A stretch of 32,863 nt of DNA from Candidatus Omnitrophota bacterium (GTDB lineage Bacteria > Omnitrophota > Gorgyraeia > Gygaellales > Profunditerraquicolaceae): assembly GCA_016867005.1 (NCBI GenBank), contig VGKM01000003.1:1-32863 (forward strand), written 5' to 3'. Of the stretch, positions 15,097-22,938 are shown one piece after another. The number at the start of each line of letters is the position of its first letter. The first letter of the stretch is position 1. Under the pieces are notes generated by a model. The model did not search any database. It was given only the letters and a program-made list of their open reading frames with translations, and was not told the origin of the DNA. The position numbers were made by a program, and so were the translations under genes.

Positions 15097-15115
15097 AGGC
15101 AATCCTGTGTATAAT
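15087..15115 (+). promoter_or_regulatory. Sigma70-type promoter for the acyP-ligA-xer operon
   Basis: TTCAAA (15087-15092) and a perfect TATAAT (15110-15115) are separated by 17 bp. The start would be near 15122, leaving a leader of about 16 nt before ATG 15138, with GAGG directly next to the start codon. It lies in the only sizeable gap (87 bp) between the assembly cluster and the housekeeping operon. Confidence 0.55.
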
Positions 15116-15137
15116 TATTATGTTAACTTAAGCGAGG

Positions 15138-15410
15138 ATGAAAAAACAAGTCCACCTTCTTTATAGCGGCAGGGTCCAGGGCGTGGGATTCAGGTTTTCT
15201 ACCGTCAATTTTGCCGATGGCCTTTCCATAAGCGGATGGGTAAGGAATTTGAGCGGCGGGAAAGTGGAGGTAATGGCAGAAGGCGAAGAGAAAGACCTGA
15301 TGGATTTTTTAAGCCGTATTAAAATGCACTTTGGCAGCTATATATCGGATGTAGAGGCCCGGTGGCAGGCGGCAACCGGAGATTACCATGATTTTGAAAT
15401 AAGGTTTTAA
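15138..15410 (+). CDS. acyP: Acylphosphatase
   Basis: A 90-residue acylphosphatase, usual length, hydrolysing carboxyl-phosphate bonds in the cytoplasm. The signature GRVQGVGFR (11-19) supplies the phosphate loop and Arg19. GWVRNLSGGKVEV (33-45) supplies the catalytic Asn37. The C-terminus ends in the family pattern FEIRF. The last codon and stop overlap the next gene (TAATG), so the two are translationally coupled. The physiological substrate is not known for most bacterial members. Confidence 0.95.
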   Translation: MKKQVHLLYSGRVQGVGFRFSTVNFADGLSISGWVRNLSGGKVEVMAEGEEKDLMDFLSRIKMHFGSYISDVEARWQAATGDYHDFEIRF

Positions 15411-16138
15411 TGAGATACGGAATTTTCTCAGATGTCCATTCTAACCTTGAAGCGCTGACGCAGGTGCTTGGCCAATATAAGGACGAGGGGCTTGATTGCC
15501 TCTTATGCGCCGGGGATATTGTCGGATACGGCGCAAATCCCAATGAGTGCCTGGAGAAAGTCAGGGCCAGCGTAAGCTCTGTCTGCGCCGGAAACCATGA
15601 TTGGGCAAGCGTAAATTTGTTTTCCCTCGATTATTTTAATTCTGATGCGGCATATGCGGTGCTTTGGACCAGGTTGATTTTAAATGACAGCGAAAAAGGG
15701 TTCCTGGCTTCATTAAAACTTGTATTCCGGAACCCGGACTTGGCAATTGTGCATGGCTCTTTGGATAATCCCGAAGAGTTCAAATATATTAATAATGTCT
15801 ATGCTGCGGAGGAAACCTTCAGGCTGATGCAGGACAGGATTTGTTTTATCGGCCATAGCCATGTCCCGGCGGTTTTCCGTAAGGACAAGGGTGAGAATAT
15901 CTATTATCATAAAGAAAGCACTGTTTATCTTAACGACAGCGATAAATATATCGTGAATGTCGGCAGCGTAGGCCAGCCGCGTGACGGAGACAGCCGCGCT
16001 TGTTACTGTATATATGATACAAAGAAGAAACTTGTTCAAATCAAACGTATAGAATATGATGCCGGGCAAGCCAGAAAGAAGATCATATATAAAGGCCTGC
16101 CTGAAGCGCTAGGCGATAGATTGCTCACAGGCAGATAA
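15410..16138 (+). CDS. Calcineurin-like metallophosphoesterase (YfcE/MPE class)
   Basis: 242 residues with the five metal-site motifs of the family: SDVHSN (D8, H10), AGDIVGYG, AGNHDW, VHGS and GHSHVP, followed by the tail VGSVGQPRDGDSRACYCIYD common in this subgroup. These are two-metal phosphodiesterases or phosphatases of broad substrate range, so the natural substrate cannot be assigned. It starts inside the acyP stop (TAATG) and ends 2 bp before ligA, consistent with one transcript. Confidence 0.9.
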   Translation: MRYGIFSDVHSNLEALTQVLGQYKDEGLDCLLCAGDIVGYGANPNECLEKVRASVSSVCAGNHDWASVNLFSLDYFNSDAAYAVLWTRLILNDSEKGFLASLKLVFRNPDLAIVHGSLDNPEEFKYINNVYAAEETFRLMQDRICFIGHSHVPAVFRKDKGENIYYHKESTVYLNDSDKYIVNVGSVGQPRDGDSRACYCIYDTKKKLVQIKRIEYDAGQARKKIIYKGLPEALGDRLLTGR

Positions 16139-16140
16139 AA

Positions 16141-18132
16141 ATGAGAGATGAAATAAAAAATAGAATAGAGGAGTTAAGGGACAAAATCCGGCATCATGAT
16201 TACCTGTATAATGCCCTTTCTCAGCCTGAAATTTCCGACAGGGAATACGACCTCCTGATGCGCCGGTTAAAAGAACTGGAAGATAAATATCCTGAATACA
16301 AGTCCGCTGATTCTCCTACTGTAAGAGTGGGCGGTGCTATCTTAGAAGGATTCAGGACAGTCAGGCACAAAGAAAAGATGCTTTCTTTGGACAATACCTA
16401 TTCTTTTGAAGAATTGAAGGATTGGGCGGGCCGGGTGTTTAAAGGTCTTGGCAGGGAAAAACCGGAATTTGTTGTTGAGCTTAAAATAGACGGGTTGAGC
16501 GCTAATATCACATATGTAAAAGGCAAGCGCTTGATCGGAGCAACAAGAGGGGATGGAGAAACAGGGGAAGATGTGACCGGCAACATCGAATTGATCAGGG
16601 CAATACCGCCGTTTTTATCAGGCAAAGATATCCCTGGCTTTATTGAGATACGCGGCGAGGTTTTTATGGAGAAAAAAGATTTCGCGGCATTAAATAAGGA
16701 AAGAGAAAAAGAGGGAGAAGTTATTTTTGCCAATCCGCGGAATGCCGCCAGCGGGTCGTTGAAACTTCTTGATACGTCGCTGGTTGCCAAAAGGCGCCTT
16801 AATTTTTTTGCGCACTCACTGGGATACTATGCAGGGCAGGAGATAGAAACTCAGGCAGATTTTCTTAAGAGATTAAAACAATGGGGTGTGCGTACTAACC
16901 CCGAATGGAAACTCGCTAAGGATATCGGAGAGGTTATCAGGTATTGCAATCATTGGCAGGCAGAAAGGGATAGGATCAATTACGAGATAGACGGGATAGT
17001 AGTTAAGGTCAATGACCTGGCGCAGCAGAAAAAACTCGGCGCCACTTCTAAAAGCCCGCGCTGGGCAGTAGCTTATAAATTTCCTGCACGCCAGGCGACT
17101 ACCGAAGTTACCGCGATAAAAATAAATGTCGGCAGGACCGGAGTGATCACCCCGACTGCAGAGTTGAGGCCTGTTGAGTGCGGCGGCGTGGTCATTAAAA
17201 ATGCCACTTTGCATAATTTCGATGAAATAAAGCGCCTTGATATTAAGGCAGGCGACCGCGTCCTGATCGAGCGCGCCGGAGACGTTATCCCCAAGGTTGT
17301 CAAAGTTGTAGAGAGTATCGGTAAAAATAAATTTATTATCCCGAAGTCCTGCCCTGTTTGTTCAGGCAAGGTCATTAAGGAAAAAGAAGAAGATGTCGCT
17401 TATAGGTGCGCCAATCCCCTTTGCCCTGCGCAGCTTGAACGCGGCCTGGAGCATTTTGCTTGCCGTCAGGCGATGGATATAGAAGGCATGGGAGAGGCAG
17501 TCATTGAGCAGTTGGTTAAATTGAAAATAGTGCATGATTTTTCAGATATTTATAAGCTTAGCAAGGAAGATTTATCAAAACTGCAATTATTTAAGGAAAA
17601 AAAGATCAATAATCTTCTTTCGGCAATCGAGGAAAGCAAATCCATGCCCCTGTCGCGCCTAATTTTTGCACTGGGCATCAGGCACATCGGAGAAAAAGCA
17701 GCATTTGTTTTGGCAAGGTATTTTAAAGACATGGATAAGCTGATGCATGCAAAGAAAGAAGAGTTTGATGCTATATTCGAAATAGGGCCGGCAATGGCAG
17801 GGGCTATCCGCGATTTTTTTTCCGGCCAGCAGGTAAAAACGATGATTGAGAAATTGAGGAAAGCAGGCCTGAATTTTAAAGAAGAAACTCCTGAAATAAA
17901 GAATACGGCTTTGGCCGGAAAAACTATTGTTTTTACAGGCACTTTAAACGGTTATAGCCGTAGCCAGGCAGAGGCCTTGGTTCGGGCGCTCGGGGGGAAT
18001 GCAGTAGGCGCAGTCAGTAAAAATGTGGATTTTCTTGTCGCAGGCGCAACTTTTGGGTCCAAATTCAATAAGGCAAAAAAGCTCGGCATAAAGATTATCA
18101 ACGAAGAAAAATTCAGGGAGATGGCCAGATGA
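16141..18132 (+). CDS. ligA: NAD-dependent DNA ligase LigA
   Basis: 663 residues, standard length. It seals nicks in replication and repair using NAD+. The N-terminal Ia domain has HDYLYNALSQPEISDREYD and LSLDNTYSFEEL. The adenylated lysine is K115 in KIDG (115-118). The nucleotidyltransferase motifs continue through RGEVFM, NPRNAASGSL and VVKVN. The four-cysteine zinc finger is C404, C407, C423, C428. HhH motifs follow, and a BRCT domain occupies about 588-663 (AGKTIVFTGTL onward). It starts 2 bp after the phosphoesterase stop, and its TGA overlaps the next ATG. Confidence 0.98.
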   Translation: MRDEIKNRIEELRDKIRHHDYLYNALSQPEISDREYDLLMRRLKELEDKYPEYKSADSPTVRVGGAILEGFRTVRHKEKMLSLDNTYSFEELKDWAGRVFKGLGREKPEFVVELKIDGLSANITYVKGKRLIGATRGDGETGEDVTGNIELIRAIPPFLSGKDIPGFIEIRGEVFMEKKDFAALNKEREKEGEVIFANPRNAASGSLKLLDTSLVAKRRLNFFAHSLGYYAGQEIETQADFLKRLKQWGVRTNPEWKLAKDIGEVIRYCNHWQAERDRINYEIDGIVVKVNDLAQQKKLGATSKSPRWAVAYKFPARQATTEVTAIKINVGRTGVITPTAELRPVECGGVVIKNATLHNFDEIKRLDIKAGDRVLIERAGDVIPKVVKVVESIGKNKFIIPKSCPVCSGKVIKEKEEDVAYRCANPLCPAQLERGLEHFACRQAMDIEGMGEAVIEQLVKLKIVHDFSDIYKLSKEDLSKLQLFKEKKINNLLSAIEESKSMPLSRLIFALGIRHIGEKAAFVLARYFKDMDKLMHAKKEEFDAIFEIGPAMAGAIRDFFSGQQVKTMIEKLRKAGLNFKEETPEIKNTALAGKTIVFTGTLNGYSRSQAEALVRALGGNAVGAVSKNVDFLVAGATFGSKFNKAKKLGIKIINEEKFREMAR

Positions 18133-18635
18133 GAGTAAAAAATGTATTTTCTATGTTTGCGATTTATTTTTTGATTTTAAGTTTAATAGGCTGCGATGCC
18201 TTTGTAAGGAAATTTACCCGCAAGCCCAAAAAAGATGAACTGCCTCAGGAGGAAATGGTCCTTGTCCCGGAGGAATATAAACCCACAATGACAAAAGAAG
18301 ACCTCTACAGGCAGTATCTTTTGTATTGGAAGTCCTGGCAGGATGAGCTTATTGAGTCGCTGGTCAATAGGGGCGCCTCTACATACAATTATAAAAAACA
18401 GCTTAGTTGCGCAGAGCAGGCAATCAAGAACTTAGAGCAGCTTAAGGCATTATTGAACGAAGAAAAACAAAAAGAACTGGATAAGTATATCGTTAAAATG
18501 CGCAACCTGCAGGCAGAGATCAGGGATAATAGTTACCCGGTGGAACTATTGACTTACCGGGCGGCTGCGGAACGCCTGAGGCGGGCAATCTTACGCGATT
18601 TTTCATTCAATAAAGTGAAAGGCTCTTTGTTATGA
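18129..18635 (+). CDS. Putative lipoprotein of unknown function
   Basis: 168 residues starting in the ligA stop (ATGA). A basic N-terminus, hydrophobic core and lipobox LSLIGC place the lipidated cysteine at C22, predicting a membrane-anchored periplasmic lipoprotein. The rest is highly charged and helical (about 75-160), including SCAEQAIKNLEQLKALLNEE, and has a proline- and glutamate-rich linker at 35-55. I recognise no enzymatic motif. Its stop overlaps the MBL hydrolase start (ATGA), so it is embedded in the operon, but nothing in the sequence links it to the function of its neighbours. Confidence 0.75.
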   Translation: MRVKNVFSMFAIYFLILSLIGCDAFVRKFTRKPKKDELPQEEMVLVPEEYKPTMTKEDLYRQYLLYWKSWQDELIESLVNRGASTYNYKKQLSCAEQAIKNLEQLKALLNEEKQKELDKYIVKMRNLQAEIRDNSYPVELLTYRAAAERLRRAILRDFSFNKVKGSLL

Positions 18636-19258
18636 TCTTAGAGTGTATCAAGGTCGGGCAGCTTGAGGCCAATTGTTATGTGTTGGCAGAGTCCGCCGGT
18701 TCAGGGGCGGTGATTATCGACCCGGGGAGCGAATTTAAAAAAATCCGGAAGGTGCTCAGTAAGCATAATTTATCTCCGGCATTCGTCATAAACACCCACG
18801 GCCATGTTGACCATATCGGTTCTGATGCTGAATTTAAAGTGCCCGTATATATTCATAAGCTTGATGCCCCAATGCTCAAAGACCCTGAGCTTAATTTTTC
18901 CTCTTTTTTCGGCGCGCCTTTTTCTGTCGGCCAGGATGCCGAAATCCTGGCGGTTAATGACGGCGATTATTTGGAATTAGGAAAAATTAAGCTGCGGGTG
19001 ATCCATACGCCCGGCCATTCTCCCGGGGGGATCAGTTTGTATCTGGAGGACGGGGCAAAGAAAATATTGTTTACAGGAGATTCATTATTTTCCGGCAGTA
19101 TCGGCAGGACGGACCTGGCTGGTTTAAGAGATGCGGATTTAGTAAAGTCAATTAAGGAAAAATTACTGGTTTTCCCCTCTGAGACAATCGTTTATCCCGG
19201 GCACGGGCCCGGTTCAACAATAGGAGATGAGGCCAGAAATAACCCCTTTTTATTATGA
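18632..19258 (+). CDS. MBL-fold metallohydrolase (glyoxalase II-like)
   Basis: 208 residues. The metal motif THGHVDH gives H56, H58, D60 and H61. HTPGHSPGG carries the third histidine, FTGDSLFSGSIGRTDL the bridging aspartate, and YPGHGPGSTIGDE with NNPF the last histidine and the short C-terminus. This is the short YcbL/GloB-like group that hydrolyses thioesters such as S-lactoylglutathione or related substrates. The C-terminal substrate-binding domain of true human-type glyoxalase II is absent. The specific substrate is uncertain. Both ends overlap neighbours by ATGA. Confidence 0.9.
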   Translation: MILECIKVGQLEANCYVLAESAGSGAVIIDPGSEFKKIRKVLSKHNLSPAFVINTHGHVDHIGSDAEFKVPVYIHKLDAPMLKDPELNFSSFFGAPFSVGQDAEILAVNDGDYLELGKIKLRVIHTPGHSPGGISLYLEDGAKKILFTGDSLFSGSIGRTDLAGLRDADLVKSIKEKLLVFPSETIVYPGHGPGSTIGDEARNNPFLL

Positions 19259-20142
19259 AGGAATTTATCGATATGTTTTTGAATTATATTTCAGTTGAGC
19301 GGGGGCTTGCCAGCAATACCATTATTTCATACAGGGAAGACCTGGAGTCATTTATGGATTTCTTAAAAAAGCATCCGCCTATTCAGTTATCAAAGACGAC
19401 CAGGAATGATATCAGCAATTTTATGCTTCAGCAGAAAGACAGGGGGCTCTCCAGCAGTTCTATTTCAAGGCGGCTTGCCGCAATAAAATCATTTTACCGT
19501 TTCCTGGTGAGAGAAAAAATCTTAAAGGCCGACCCGACCAGTTTGATTGATTCTCCGAAACTCTGGAAAAAAATTCCGGAGACGCTTTCTTTAAACGAGG
19601 TCGATTCTCTGCTGAATGCCCCGGACCTAAGGAATATACAGGGGATAAGAGACAAGGCAATTCTAGAGACGTTATATGCAACCGGCATGCGGGTTTCCGA
19701 AGCCGGTAACCTTAAGCTTGATAATGTAAATTTAGATATCGGTTTTTTGCGTTGTATCGGTAAGGGCAATAAAGAACGCGTTATACCTTTCGGGAAGAAA
19801 GCAATTGTGGCTGTTAAAAGATATCTGGAGGTATCAAGGCCGGCTTTGTTAAAGAAAAATGAAAGCGATATCTTGTTCCTTAGCCGTTTCGGCAAGAAGA
19901 TATCCCGGCAGTCCATTTGGAAGATCATCCAGCGTTACACCAAAGAAGCAGGCATCAAAAAACATATTAAGCCGCATCTTTTAAGGCATTCTTTTGCGAC
20001 TCATCTTTTGGAGAGAGGGGCTGATCTAAGGAGCGTACAGGAAATGCTTGGCCATGCCAATATTTCCACGACGCAAATTTATACGCACATAAATAAAGAC
20101 AGGCTTAAGAGTATCCACAGGATGTTCCATCCGCGTCCTTAA
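19255..20142 (+). CDS. xerD: Tyrosine recombinase XerC/XerD
   Basis: 295 residues, the normal length of chromosomal Xer proteins. It has an N-terminal SAM-like core-binding domain (FLNYISVERGLASNTIISYR) and a complete catalytic set: R146 (TGMRVSE), K170, H241 and R244 (HLLRHSFATHL), H267 (LGHANIS) and nucleophile Y276 (TQIYTHI). It should resolve chromosome dimers at dif with FtsK, or act alone as a single Xer. XerC and XerD cannot be separated by eye, and no second copy is present. Location in a housekeeping operon with no phage or integron neighbour argues against a mobile integrase. Confidence 0.92.
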   Translation: MKEFIDMFLNYISVERGLASNTIISYREDLESFMDFLKKHPPIQLSKTTRNDISNFMLQQKDRGLSSSSISRRLAAIKSFYRFLVREKILKADPTSLIDSPKLWKKIPETLSLNEVDSLLNAPDLRNIQGIRDKAILETLYATGMRVSEAGNLKLDNVNLDIGFLRCIGKGNKERVIPFGKKAIVAVKRYLEVSRPALLKKNESDILFLSRFGKKISRQSIWKIIQRYTKEAGIKKHIKPHLLRHSFATHLLERGADLRSVQEMLGHANISTTQIYTHINKDRLKSIHRMFHPRP

Positions 20143-20157
20143 TGAGGGGTAAGTTTG

Positions 20158-21435
20158 ATGAAAAAATATTTGGATAAGCTACCGCAGGAATTACGCAAGC
20201 TGGTTTCTTTATGCGCCAGGACCGCAGAGGGCCATAATTATAAAGCTTATCTTGTCGGGGGTTTTGTACGGGACCTGATAATCGGGGTCGATAATTTTGA
20301 CCTCGATATCGTAATTGAAGGAGATGGTATTAAATTTGCAGAAGAGCTTTCAAGCCGGTTAAAAGCTAAGCTTATCTGCCACAGAAGATTCGGTACCGCG
20401 ACAGTAATGAGCGGGCAAACTTTGAAGGTTGATATCGCATCGGCAAGAGAAGAATGTTACCCGCACCCCGCATGCCTTCCTTTTGTCAAGCCGGGGACAG
20501 TTAAAGATGACCTTAAAAGGCGCGATTTTTCCATAAATGCCATGAGCATAGGTTTAAATAGGGATAACTACGGGAAATTGATCGATTTTTTCGGGGGGTT
20601 GGAAGATCTTCGTAATAAAAAGATCCGTATCCTGCATGATTTAAGTTTTATCGATGACCCGACTAGGATATTGCGGGCAGTCCGTTTTGAGAAAAGGTAT
20701 AGTTTTCATATTGAGCCCTGCACCTTAAAGGCATTAAAGGAGGCAAACAGGCTAAAGATGCTGGAAAAAGTGCAGCCGCAGCGCCTGCGGGATGAATTGA
20801 TTTTAATATTGAAAGAACAATGCCCCTCCAGGCCTTTAAAACGCCTGCAGGAACTTGTCGGGTTAAAATTTATAAATCCCGCGCTCTCGTTGGACAATAA
20901 GGGTTTTTACCTTATAAAATCATCAGGCAGGCAAATCCTGTGGTTTAAAGAGAATTGCAGCGGCAGGAGGCACCTTGATGACTGGGTGGTTTATCTGTCG
21001 GCAATGCTGGACGGGCTCACGCTTTCGTCTATGCAGGAGGTCTTTAAGAGGTTTGTTTTCAGAAAAGGGGAAGAGAAAAGGGTCATTGATTACAGAAAGA
21101 TCAACAGCCGCATATTAAGGAAATTAAAAAGCGCATCGGTTAAGCCTTCGGAGGTCTTCAAAGCGCTTAACCCTTTAAGTTATGAGACTATCCTCATGCT
21201 CCGGGCCAAACATAGGGACCCTTATTTTCTGAAACATAGCGGAGATTTTCTTGAGTCCTACCATTCTATACGCATACATTTAAGAGGGGATGATTTGCTG
21301 GGGCTGGGGATAAAGCAAGGCCCGGATTTTAAAAAAGCTTTCCAGAAGGTCTTTAATGCCAAGCTGGACGGAAGGATTTCCACAAAAGAAGAAGAATTGA
21401 TCCTGGTAAAGAGATTATTAAAGGTAAAAAAGTAA
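20158..21435 (+). CDS. cca: tRNA CCA-type nucleotidyltransferase (poly(A) polymerase family)
   Basis: 425 residues from ATG 20158, chosen over a TTG three bases earlier because GAGGGG (20144-20149) is well spaced to it. Class II nucleotidyltransferase motifs: LVGGFVRDLIIG (32-43), FDLDIVIEG with D48 and D50 as metal ligands, KRRDFSINAM, and DDPTRILRAVRFEKRYSF. No HD domain is evident at the C-terminus. The family adds CCA, CC or A to tRNA 3' ends, or poly(A). Whether this one is CCA-adding or partial cannot be told by motif alone. The tRNA-Pro in the window already encodes CCA. Confidence 0.9.
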   Translation: MKKYLDKLPQELRKLVSLCARTAEGHNYKAYLVGGFVRDLIIGVDNFDLDIVIEGDGIKFAEELSSRLKAKLICHRRFGTATVMSGQTLKVDIASAREECYPHPACLPFVKPGTVKDDLKRRDFSINAMSIGLNRDNYGKLIDFFGGLEDLRNKKIRILHDLSFIDDPTRILRAVRFEKRYSFHIEPCTLKALKEANRLKMLEKVQPQRLRDELILILKEQCPSRPLKRLQELVGLKFINPALSLDNKGFYLIKSSGRQILWFKENCSGRRHLDDWVVYLSAMLDGLTLSSMQEVFKRFVFRKGEEKRVIDYRKINSRILRKLKSASVKPSEVFKALNPLSYETILMLRAKHRDPYFLKHSGDFLESYHSIRIHLRGDDLLGLGIKQGPDFKKAFQKVFNAKLDGRISTKEEELILVKRLLKVKK

Positions 21436-21484
21436 TCAGTTTAAAGACAGGCAGATGTAACAACTACGGGATGGAGAAAATCTG

Positions 21485-21928
21485 ATGGCAAGATATGAAA
21501 AAGTTGCAGAGGCGATTAGGCAGGAAGTAAGCAATATTGTGCATGATGAATTAAACGACCCCCGGGTGGGTTTTGTAACGGTTACGCGGGTTGAGCTGAC
21601 CGAAGATTTGCGCTACGCCAAGATTTTCTTCAGCGTATTAGGCAAAGAAGAGGATTATAAAAAAACTCAGGCAGCGCTGGATTCTGCACTTGGGTTCATC
21701 CGCCGGCTGGTCGCAGAAAGATTACAGCTTAGGTTCGCACCGGAGATTATTTTTAGGGAGGACAGGTCTCAGGAATACAGCGTACGCATTGAAGAGGTCT
21801 TAAATGAAATTAAGGGCTTATCTAAACCGCAGCCCTTGCCTGTGCCCATAGTCAGGATTAATCCTAAAAAGAGAAAGGGAAGAAAAATTGGGGCTAAAAA
21901 AAGTAATCCGCCTAATAAGAAAAAATAA
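21485..21928 (+). CDS. rbfA: Ribosome-binding factor A
   Basis: 147 residues. It assists 30S subunit maturation by binding near the 16S rRNA 5' end. The KH-type fold is recognisable from EAIRQEVSNIVHDELNDPRVG, then VTVTRVELTEDLRYAKIFFS, and LRFAPEIIFREDRSQEYSVRIEEVL. A lysine-rich tail of about 25 residues (KKRKGRKIGAKK) extends beyond the core. GGAG lies before the ATG. In many genomes it follows infB; here it follows the cca gene after 49 bp. Its 3' end overlaps the DHH gene start by 41 bp. Confidence 0.93.
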   Translation: MARYEKVAEAIRQEVSNIVHDELNDPRVGFVTVTRVELTEDLRYAKIFFSVLGKEEDYKKTQAALDSALGFIRRLVAERLQLRFAPEIIFREDRSQEYSVRIEEVLNEIKGLSKPQPLPVPIVRINPKKRKGRKIGAKKSNPPNKKK

Positions 21929-22856
21929 AACTTTTTTAATCACTGCGCATACTAATCTTGAAGGCGATGCCTTGGGTTCGGAATTGGCTTTTGCCTCTCT
22001 TTTGAAATCCATTGGTAAAAAAGCCATTATCGTAAATGATGATATCCTTCCGCAGGGATATGAATTCTTGCCGGGTTTAAATTCGGTAAAAAGGTATAAA
22101 GCAGGGATGGATATCGGCAAATTCGATTGTTTCGTGCTGTTGGATTGCTCCGATTTAAAACGCCCGGGGAATGTCTATAAACTCAACAATGAAAAAAAAC
22201 CGGTTTTAAATATCGACCATCATATAAGTAATGTATATTTCGGCGATTACAACTGGGTGGAGCCCCGGGCCTCTTCCTGTGCGGAGATGGTTTATAAACT
22301 TTTTAAAGCTATGCGTGTCCCTTTAAATAAAGATGCAGCGCTTTCTTTATATGCCGGGATACTTACCGATACTGGCTCTTTCAGGTATTCGACAACCTCA
22401 AGCTTCACGCATCAGGCAACAGCTGACCTGTTGCGTTATGGGATAAATATCGTCGAGGTATTCAGGAATATTTATGAGAATAAGCCCTATCAGGATATGC
22501 TGCTTCTGGCGCGGATTTTAAGCAGTATTAAACGAACGGCTTCGGGGAAAATCGCCTGGGTTGAGCTTAAGAGGGGCATTTCGCATAATAAGGGCATTGC
22601 GTTTGATCTGTCGGAGCGTGTCTTAAGTTTCTTGCGCGCGATAAAAGACGTGGAGGTAGCGCTGCTTTTTAAAAAAATAGAAGGCAGGGTAAATGAGGTA
22701 AGGGTCAATTTCCGTTCGCAGGGTAAAGCCGATGTAAATAAAATAGCTCAATCCTTCGGCGGAGGCGGGCATAAGACCGCCAGCGGCTGTACGGTTAAGG
22801 GAAGCATTCAACAAGTTAAAGCAAAAGTTTTAGCTAAGATTAAAGAAGGCTTATAA
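21888..22856 (+). CDS. nrnA: DHH/DHHA1 phosphoesterase, NrnA-like
   Basis: 322 residues from TTG 21888, preceded by an AAGGGAAG SD. An in-frame ATG is not near enough to preserve the N-terminal motif. DHH motifs: I) AHTNLEGDALGS (H21, E25, D27), II) VLLDCSD (D86), III) IDHH (110-112), IV) GILTDTGSFRYSTT. The DHHA1 part ends in FGGGGHKTASGC. NrnA degrades short oligoribonucleotides and pAp. Motif I usually has Asp where E25 sits. It follows rbfA in many bacteria and shares 41 bp with it here, so coupling is likely. Confidence 0.88.
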   Translation: MGLKKVIRLIRKNKTFLITAHTNLEGDALGSELAFASLLKSIGKKAIIVNDDILPQGYEFLPGLNSVKRYKAGMDIGKFDCFVLLDCSDLKRPGNVYKLNNEKKPVLNIDHHISNVYFGDYNWVEPRASSCAEMVYKLFKAMRVPLNKDAALSLYAGILTDTGSFRYSTTSSFTHQATADLLRYGINIVEVFRNIYENKPYQDMLLLARILSSIKRTASGKIAWVELKRGISHNKGIAFDLSERVLSFLRAIKDVEVALLFKKIEGRVNEVRVNFRSQGKADVNKIAQSFGGGGHKTASGCTVKGSIQQVKAKVLAKIKEGL

Positions 22857-22887
22857 ATATTTATTTGCAGGTTCTCTTATAGCAGTG

Positions 22888-22924
22888 TTTTTGCGGGTGG
22901 CGCAGCAGACAGGACCCGCAAAAA
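22888..22924 (+). promoter_or_regulatory. Hairpin in the ribF leader
   Basis: TTTTTGCGGGT (22888-22898) and ACCCGCAAAAA (22914-22924) are perfect complements, an 11-bp stem with a 15-nt loop. It ends 6 nt before the AGGAAAC ribosome site of ribF (22930-22936). The T-run is on the 5' side and the A-run on the 3' side, the reverse of an intrinsic terminator. It is too small for an FMN riboswitch. Function is unknown. Confidence 0.5.
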
Positions 22925-22938
22925 TCCATAGGAAACAA

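Noticed and set aside
15104..15128. TTATGTTAACT at 15118-15128, close to the XerD arm of dif sites, in a window with a xer gene
   Set aside because: The other arm (about 15101-15111) is not its inverted partner, and the site overlaps the promoter -10. A single 11-bp match is not enough for a dif call.
19255..20142. Tyrosine recombinase as a sign of an integrated element
   Set aside because: Length and motifs fit chromosomal Xer. Neighbours are housekeeping genes in overlapping array, and no attachment site repeats were seen. The tRNA-Pro is far upstream.
22800..22938. Possible FMN riboswitch before ribF
   Set aside because: The leader is only 82 nt and forms a single hairpin, with none of the multi-stem RFN layout or conserved blocks that I can see.
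22885..22938. Upstream in-frame start for ribF at 22885
   Set aside because: The extra 18 residues are unlike RibF N-termini and cover the hairpin. ATG 22939 has an SD and gives the usual length.
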